Shown here: piece after piece, positions 59,047-64,000 of the stretch
Layout of the letters: every line of letters starts with the position of its first letter
Position numbering within the stretch: position 1 is the stretch's first letter
Assembly (NCBI GenBank): GCA_900079765.1
Contig: LT599017.1
Coordinates: 3,088,996 to 3,152,995, forward strand
Direction: 5' to 3'
DNA length: 64,000 nucleotides
Origin: an uncultured Eubacteriales bacterium
GTDB lineage: Bacteria; Bacillota; Clostridia; Oscillospirales; Oscillospiraceae
Notes under the pieces: model-generated
The model's input: the letters and a program-made list of their open reading frames with translations, nothing else
The model's database searches: none
Told to the model about the DNA's origin: nothing
Translations under genes and position numbers: made by a program

Positions 59047-60666
59047 ATGCCTGCCATCAAATTAGAGCAAGTGACTAAGCACTGGGGTAAGTTTTACGCC
59101 GTGGACAACCTGGATTTGGTTATTGATAACAACGCGTTTGTAACCCTGCTGGGCCCCTCCGGCTGCGGGAAAACCACCACATTGCGTATGATTGCCGGCC
59201 TGGAGACCCCCACCAGTGGCCGCATTACCATTGGAGACCAGGTGGTGTTCGACAGTGCCCTGGGCATCAACATCCCCGCCAACAAGCGCAAGGTGGGATT
59301 TCTCTTCCAGAACTATGCCCTGTGGCCCAACATGACGGTGTATGAGAACATCGCCTTCGGCCTCTCCAACATTAAGGAGTCCCTCCCAAAGATCGACTTT
59401 GAGGCAAAGAACGCGGCCCGCCTTGCCGAAATTTTGAAAAAGCCCGGCGAGGTGGTCCGAATTCTGGCGGACTGCCGGGATAAGAAGGGCAAAATCGATG
59501 AAAAGAAAGCCTACATAAAGTTTATCGATACCTTCAGCATCTCCATGTATACCGCGAAAAAGCTGTTTGACTACCACTTAGAGTCGGGCAAGGATATCTC
59601 CCATGAGCTTGCCGCCCTGCAATCCAAAGTAGACTCCGCGCGGAACGCGGAGACCCTGAATGAGCGCTTCGAGGTACTCCAGAATGGCCGGGTGATCACG
59701 GAGATGCGCAAGCTCGCCGCCGAGGAAATCGACCTTGCGGTCCGCCGGGTGTCCCGCATCGTAAAAATCGGGATGTTCATGGAGCGCTACCCCGCGGAGC
59801 TGTCCGGAGGGCAGCAGCAGCGCGTGGCAATTGCCCGCACTCTGGCTCCCGAGCCCTCAGTGCTGTTTATGGACGAGCCGCTCAGCAACCTGGACGCCAA
59901 GCTGCGCCTGGAGATGCGCTATGAGCTGCAGCGGCTCCACGTGGAGACGGGGTCCACATTCGTCTACGTGACCCACGACCAGATGGAGGCCATGACTCTA
60001 GCCACACAGATCTGTCTCATCAATAACGGCGTCCTGCAGCAATACGACGCCCCTCTCACTGTCTATAATAGGCCAAACAACCTCTTCGTGGCCGACTTCG
60101 TGGGCAACCCCTCCATTAATTTTGTAGAGGCCAAAGGGAATCAGGCCCCAGACGGATCCGTTGACCTAACCGTATTTACCGGCCGAAGCGCCAAATTTCG
60201 ACCCGCTACCCCCATCGATCTGGCCGGCTGGTTCCAGGCCCGGGACGAGCAGGAGGCCGCCCTGTCCGAGGAATACGGGAAGCGGGCTGCAGAGAAGTCC
60301 TACGTCGAAAAGGGCAACAAGGACGAGACTTTCCGCTATCATATTGCCAAGGTGGTGGAGGACGACGACGCGCTCCAGGACGAGCCCATCTTCACCAACG
60401 AGGACCTAGTGCTGGGCATTCGCCCCGAGTTCCTGGATATCATGGACGATGGCGCGCTGGAGGGCGAGATCTACGGTGCCATGCCCACGGGCATGGAGTC
60501 CACCATCAAGGTGAGGGTGGATGATTTTCTCCTTACCGGCGTCATTTTCGGCAGCTCCCTGTTCACCATCGGCGCTAAAATACCCATCTCCATATCTGGC
60601 GACAATATTATGCTTTTTGACCGAAAGAGCGGCAAGTGTATCGCCTTTGGCAGTCTGGTGTTTTGA
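59047..60666 (+). CDS. ABC transporter ATP-binding protein with large insertion
   Basis: 539 residues from the ATG at 59047 (AGGGGG 6 nt upstream; a longer frame overlaps the permease). Walker A GPSGCGKT (36-43), Q-loop Q88, signature LSGGQ (252-256), Walker B SVLFMDEP and switch THDQ are intact. The distance from the Q-loop to the signature is about 164 residues, against about 50 in MalK. The extra ~110 residues (about 112-235) are charged and helical. A further ~60-residue insertion lies in the C-terminal TOBE region (about 395-460). The insert faces the permease coupling helices and may be regulatory. Confidence 0.92.
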   Translation: MPAIKLEQVTKHWGKFYAVDNLDLVIDNNAFVTLLGPSGCGKTTTLRMIAGLETPTSGRITIGDQVVFDSALGINIPANKRKVGFLFQNYALWPNMTVYENIAFGLSNIKESLPKIDFEAKNAARLAEILKKPGEVVRILADCRDKKGKIDEKKAYIKFIDTFSISMYTAKKLFDYHLESGKDISHELAALQSKVDSARNAETLNERFEVLQNGRVITEMRKLAAEEIDLAVRRVSRIVKIGMFMERYPAELSGGQQQRVAIARTLAPEPSVLFMDEPLSNLDAKLRLEMRYELQRLHVETGSTFVYVTHDQMEAMTLATQICLINNGVLQQYDAPLTVYNRPNNLFVADFVGNPSINFVEAKGNQAPDGSVDLTVFTGRSAKFRPATPIDLAGWFQARDEQEAALSEEYGKRAAEKSYVEKGNKDETFRYHIAKVVEDDDALQDEPIFTNEDLVLGIRPEFLDIMDDGALEGEIYGAMPTGMESTIKVRVDDFLLTGVIFGSSLFTIGAKIPISISGDNIMLFDRKSGKCIAFGSLVF

Positions 60667-60787
60667 TTCTTCCCACAGGCGTCCCGCCAGTGATAACGCA
60701 GTTAAAGATTTCAAGCAGTACAACACAATCAAGAAAAGATACTTGATGATCCTCTGCGCTTCTTTGTTCCCCGCAGCAAAAATAAAG

Positions 60788-60813
60788 AAGAGGGCAGCTA
60801 TAGCCGCCCTCTT
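60788..60813. terminator. bidirectional terminator
   Basis: AAGAGGGC / GCCCTCTT stem with an inner GCTATAGC, between the ATPase gene and the convergent racemase gene; plus-strand exit GCTTTTA. The rest of the gap 60667-60831 holds nothing else. Confidence 0.85.
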
Positions 60814-60831
60814 GCTTTTAGTTTCGAACCG

Positions 60832-61893
60832 TTATTCGCAGTAGCTTTTCTGAATATATTCGCTGGTAAACGCTCTCATAAGCGAAAAATAGCCCAATTC
60901 AAATTTTACCCGGTCCCCCACCTGATAATCTCTTTGACTGTCGGTGATATCGAGCATCATATGATCGCTGCTGGCACCCAACATTTGAATGCCCTGATCT
61001 ACTGGCTGCATTGTCTCAATATCGCAATCCTGCTTACCCAGGGCCAGGATCGCTTTTTTACGAATGCCGTGGTCCGCCGGTATGGGGGGATAACGGCCAT
61101 AACTGTCCACTCCGACTTCCCCCCAGGGGAGAGATGGCTTCTCTTTTAGCTCTATGATCTCCGCACTTAAAATAAACGCGTCCCGCTGGGTATCTCTCAA
61201 AAAAGAGTAGCAGCATCTCTCTTTTCCAAACAGCAAGCTCTCTCCCAGTCTGAGATTGTTGATACCATTGGAGAGGCCCCCTTCCATCATCAGGTGCAGC
61301 GTTGCAGAGTTTCCACCGCTTACCACCGGTATCCCATTCAAAGGCAGCTGTGCGGCCAGGGCCTGAAGCCGCGACATCTTTTCCGTATCCGGGCGGATAA
61401 ATGAAAAGCAGCCGAGGTTAGTTCCAACCCCATATAGCCTGACATGCTTGAGCTTGGCAGCCTTCCTTGCTGTGCTAAGCAGCTCTTTAGTATCCACATA
61501 CCCCTCCCGGAGGTCACCCAGGTCTGCCATCAATATGATTTTATGTACTTTCCCCTGCCTGTCCGCCGCTTTGTCCAGCGCTTCGATGACAGACCATTCT
61601 GAGTTCAGGGATACATCAGCATATGTTACCGTTTCGTCAGTTTCAGAGAGCATAGGCATTCGAATCAGCCATTTTTCTGCTTTGAAACTCTCCAGTTTTT
61701 TTAGATTTTGAATTCTTGAATCACCTAATTTACTGATTCCGGAATCCAAAAAGGCCTCCGCAATCTGCGGCTGAGCGGCAAAAGCCTTTGTAACGCCCGT
61801 GATCTCTACCCCGTAATCGCCGCAGAGTTTCCGTATTGTCGCCGTATTCCTTCTAATAATATCCAGATGGATATCCAGTCTGGGAAAGCTCAT
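60832..61893 (-). CDS. alanine/ornithine racemase family PLP enzyme
   Basis: 353 residues from the ATG at complement 61891-61893 (GGAG 6 nt upstream; an in-frame TTG earlier is rejected). The alanine-racemase N-terminal barrel with the PLP lysine in ITGVTKAFAA (K36), and later YGVGTNLGCF and VVSGGNSATLH, which bind the cofactor phosphate in this family. The length matches clostridial ornithine racemase (Orr) and YhfX-type proteins rather than the alanine racemases of about 390. Substrate not proven. Last gene of the minus-strand amino-acid cluster. Confidence 0.87.
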   Translation of the reverse strand: MSFPRLDIHLDIIRRNTATIRKLCGDYGVEITGVTKAFAAQPQIAEAFLDSGISKLGDSRIQNLKKLESFKAEKWLIRMPMLSETDETVTYADVSLNSEWSVIEALDKAADRQGKVHKIILMADLGDLREGYVDTKELLSTARKAAKLKHVRLYGVGTNLGCFSFIRPDTEKMSRLQALAAQLPLNGIPVVSGGNSATLHLMMEGGLSNGINNLRLGESLLFGKERCCYSFLRDTQRDAFILSAEIIELKEKPSLPWGEVGVDSYGRYPPIPADHGIRKKAILALGKQDCDIETMQPVDQGIQMLGASSDHMMLDITDSQRDYQVGDRVKFELGYFSLMRAFTSEYIQKSYCE

Positions 61894-61929
61894 GTATGTC
61901 TCCAAATTGCCATATTGGCTTTCAACTCT

Positions 61930-63111
61930 TTACTTCAGCAGCGCCTTCATCAATGCCATATAGCATGAAACCGCCCCTGCAAGCTGCGAAATTTCTATGT
62001 ATTCATCCGCTGTGTGAGCCAGATCCTCTCTGGAGGGCCCTAGTCCGATTGTCGGAATTCCCTCTTTCCCCGCATAGTAACTTCCATTTGTGCAAAAATC
62101 GTACACTGTTACTTCCGGGCCAAAGCCCGCCGCCCGAAGCTCTTCCAGACAGGACTGTACAAAAGCGTCCTCTTTTTCAAACAACCACGCAGGGAAGAAT
62201 TTTTCTGCCGATATTTCTTTCCCGGTGTAGCACCTTCCACTTCCACAGGCATAGGACACCTTGGCGGTTACGGAGGTATCGGCTTTCTCCAGAGTTTCCA
62301 GGCATGCTTGAATCGGTTCAAGTATGCTTTCCTTTGTCTCACCAACCAAAGTCCGCCGATCATAAGTTGCCTTACAGTATGCAGGCACACAGCTGCTGCC
62401 GGGATAGGGCTCTGACTTGACATCAGTCAGCACCAGAATTCCCCGACTAAGTGCCGGATGTTCTTCCACAGGCAGTTTGCTGATCTCTTCTATGACCTTG
62501 CACATACTTAAAACTGCGTTGTTCCCCTTTTCGGGGTGAGCGCTGTGCGCGGTGGTTCCAAAGGTCTCCACGACAATTTCTGCCCGCCCGCGCTGCCCTA
62601 TCTTTACATTAAGATTGGACGCTTCGCCAATGACCACATAGTCCGGGCGATACCGATCACACACATATTTTGATGCAACGCCTTCAAAAAGCTCTTCCTG
62701 CACAATCCCCGCAATCACAACTTTACCAGGGAAGTCACGCCCTGTTTTATCGGCAAACAGGGCTGCCGCGCATGCCATGGCGGCGACGGCGCCCTTCATA
62801 TCGGAAGTCCCTCGCCCATAGATACGGCCATCCCGGATTTTGGCACCGAAGGGGTCCTCGACCCACTCCGTTTCATTCACCGGCACGGTATCCATGTGCC
62901 CGTCAAATACGATGCAGGGCCCTGGTCGGTTGCCATTAATAATGCCTGTCATATTTCCGCAGGCATCCGCTTCGATTTCATCAAATTCTCTTTTTTGAAA
63001 ATATGCCTTTAACACTTCGGCCGTGGCATCCTCATGACCGGAATAGCCCTTCATACGAATCAAGCTCTGGCATAGTTCAATTACTTCCTGCTCTTCCTGA
63101 TAATTTAGCAT
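61930..63111 (-). CDS. M20-family metallohydrolase, YgeY-like
   Basis: 393 residues from the ATG at complement 63109-63111 with GGGGG 6 nt upstream. Zinc ligands and catalytic residues are visible: DGHMDTVP, GRGTSDMKGAVAA, QEELFEG and the C-terminal LAHTADEY. The overall pattern, including SGHEDATAEVLKAYF, resembles YgeY, a hydrolase of the selenium-associated nitrogen pathway, and related deacylases and carbamoyl hydrolases. Its start lies one base after the stop of the kinase-like gene. Confidence 0.9.
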   Translation of the reverse strand: MLNYQEEQEVIELCQSLIRMKGYSGHEDATAEVLKAYFQKREFDEIEADACGNMTGIINGNRPGPCIVFDGHMDTVPVNETEWVEDPFGAKIRDGRIYGRGTSDMKGAVAAMACAAALFADKTGRDFPGKVVIAGIVQEELFEGVASKYVCDRYRPDYVVIGEASNLNVKIGQRGRAEIVVETFGTTAHSAHPEKGNNAVLSMCKVIEEISKLPVEEHPALSRGILVLTDVKSEPYPGSSCVPAYCKATYDRRTLVGETKESILEPIQACLETLEKADTSVTAKVSYACGSGRCYTGKEISAEKFFPAWLFEKEDAFVQSCLEELRAAGFGPEVTVYDFCTNGSYYAGKEGIPTIGLGPSREDLAHTADEYIEISQLAGAVSCYMALMKALLK

Positions 63112-63112
63112 T

Positions 63113-63727
63113 TTATACCCCCGCATATAACTGCTCCGCCTTGGCTGTAACCGCAGCCTCCAGGATGTCGGCACAGCCTTTTACGCCCAGCGTTTCTCTG
63201 TTTAAGAAAATATCTTTACCAGAGGTCTGTTTCCATTTGCCGTTTGAATAATAGGAACAGTAATCTTTTCGAGCCATATCCATCCGGCTTACCATCTTTT
63301 TTGCCGCGTTTTCGGACATGTCGTATTTCTTTTTGATATTATCTACGCGAAACTCAAGCGGAGCAAAAACAAGCACCTTGATTACATACGGTTCGTTCCG
63401 CAGCAAATAGTCAGAAAGCCGCCCAACAATAACGCAGGATTCAGAAGCCGCGGCATTGCGAATAATCGAATTCTCCATTTCAAAAAGCTGATCACTTTTA
63501 TTGGATAGGCCCATACTTAGCATAAGGTAGGGCTCAAAAAATCGCTCCGATACTTTTTCATCCGCATCCTGCAAAGAGACCTTTTCTGTCCCTTTTTTCT
63601 GTGCCGCTTTCCCCAATATATCTTTGTCGTATAGCTTAATGCCGAGACGGTCGGCAAGTACTTTGCCAATTTCATAGCCTTCTGCACCAAACTCACGGCT
63701 GATGGTCACAACAATATGTTTATCCAT
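63113..63727 (-). CDS. cytidylate kinase-like family protein
   Basis: 204 residues from the ATG at complement 63725-63727 with AGGCGG upstream. It resembles the cytidylate-kinase-like family (VVTISREFGAEGYEIGKVLADRLG, LYDKDILGKAAQ), in which the P-loop glycines are replaced (REFGAEG in place of GPxGxGKS). True CMP kinase activity is therefore doubtful. Members often sit beside transporters and regulatory genes. Function unknown. Confidence 0.87.
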   Translation of the reverse strand: MDKHIVVTISREFGAEGYEIGKVLADRLGIKLYDKDILGKAAQKKGTEKVSLQDADEKVSERFFEPYLMLSMGLSNKSDQLFEMENSIIRNAAASESCVIVGRLSDYLLRNEPYVIKVLVFAPLEFRVDNIKKKYDMSENAAKKMVSRMDMARKDYCSYYSNGKWKQTSGKDIFLNRETLGVKGCADILEAAVTAKAEQLYAGV

Positions 63728-63793
63728 TTTGCTCACCGCCTCGTATTCTTGCCGCCCTTTTCCCGAAAGTAATGCACACCGCTTACCGCAGGA

Positions 63794-64000
63794 TTACAGA
63801 ACGCTGGACAAAAACGCCTTGCACCTTTCTGTTTTGGGACGATCAAACATCTCCTTAGGAGGCGCTTCCTCCAGAATGTACCCGCCGTCCATAAACATCA
63901 CGCGATTGGCCACATCCCTGGCAAATCCCATCTCATGGGTGACCACCATCATTGTCATACCATCTTTGGCCAATCTTTTCATAACGTCCAGCACCTCTCC
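63794..64000 (-). CDS. polar amino-acid ABC transporter ATP-binding protein, C-terminal end
   Basis: The last ~68 residues, open to the window edge. The switch region [28 protein letters not shown] and the end [22 protein letters not shown] are typical of GlnQ/ArtP/HisP ATPases. It lies upstream of the hydrolase and racemase genes in the same direction, which suggests that the importer brings in the amino acid or derivative they process. Confidence 0.93.
   Translation of the reverse strand, partial: GEVLDVMKRLAKDGMTMMVVTHEMGFARDVANRVMFMDGGYILEEAPPKEMFDRPKTERCKAFLSSVL

Overview
The window comes from a high-G+C Firmicute, most likely a gut-type Clostridia of the Oscillospiraceae group. The signs are a zinc-type S14, an S10-spc-alpha ribosomal cluster with map and infA inside it, S-layer homology (SLH) surface proteins, strong AGGAGG-type ribosome sites, sigma-A promoters with 17-bp spacers, and clostridial two-component and ABC families. 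The taxon is an inference; no 16S gene is present.

Layout. 1-2290: the start of a purine operon (purE-purC-purF, minus strand) behind a ZTP riboswitch with an overlapping terminator. 2388-10140: two metabolic/membrane gene blocks and a two-component system with an intramembrane-sensing-type kinase. They are linked by three promoters that share the same operator: three heptads at 11-bp steps, then 9 nt, then the -10. This looks like a small autoregulated regulon of unknown physiology: radical SAM enzyme, small membrane proteins, short-chain dehydrogenase, epimerase and a multispanning protein. 10150-12010: a short accessory stretch with a tRNA 3' fragment, a flavodoxin and a His-rich protein. 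12022-27687: L-arabinose utilisation. A 1660-residue SLH-anchored GH127 arabinofuranosidase lies next to araD, araA, an FGGY kinase, and a four-part sugar importer of the YtfQRT-YjfF (furanose) type. A divergent GntR/LacI-type repressor (AraR) and its operators sit at the other end.

28048-28516: tRNA-fMet and tRNA-Leu, then a 24-residue peptide gene. 28501-29943: an FAD oxidoreductase with a C-terminal Rieske domain. 30038-46495: the complete S10-spc-alpha cluster, rpsJ to rplQ, transcribed leftward from a strong promoter. Its rpsC reading frame is broken by a perfect 14-bp tandem duplication, and S3 also carries a long Gly/Gln/Arg/Pro repeat tail. 46608-48959: a second SLH surface protein. 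49185-50579: an NCS2 purine/uracil permease behind a long structured leader that I could not assign to a known class. 50962-51900: a nucleotidyltransferase.

51968-60666: a solute-binding-protein sensor, YesM-type kinase and YesN-type regulator (an HptARS-like trio). They face an AfuABC-like importer made of a lipoprotein, a fused double permease, and an ATPase with a large insertion. 60832-64000: a minus-strand amino-acid cluster: racemase, M20/YgeY-like hydrolase, cytidylate-kinase-like protein, and the end of a polar amino-acid ABC ATPase that runs off the window.
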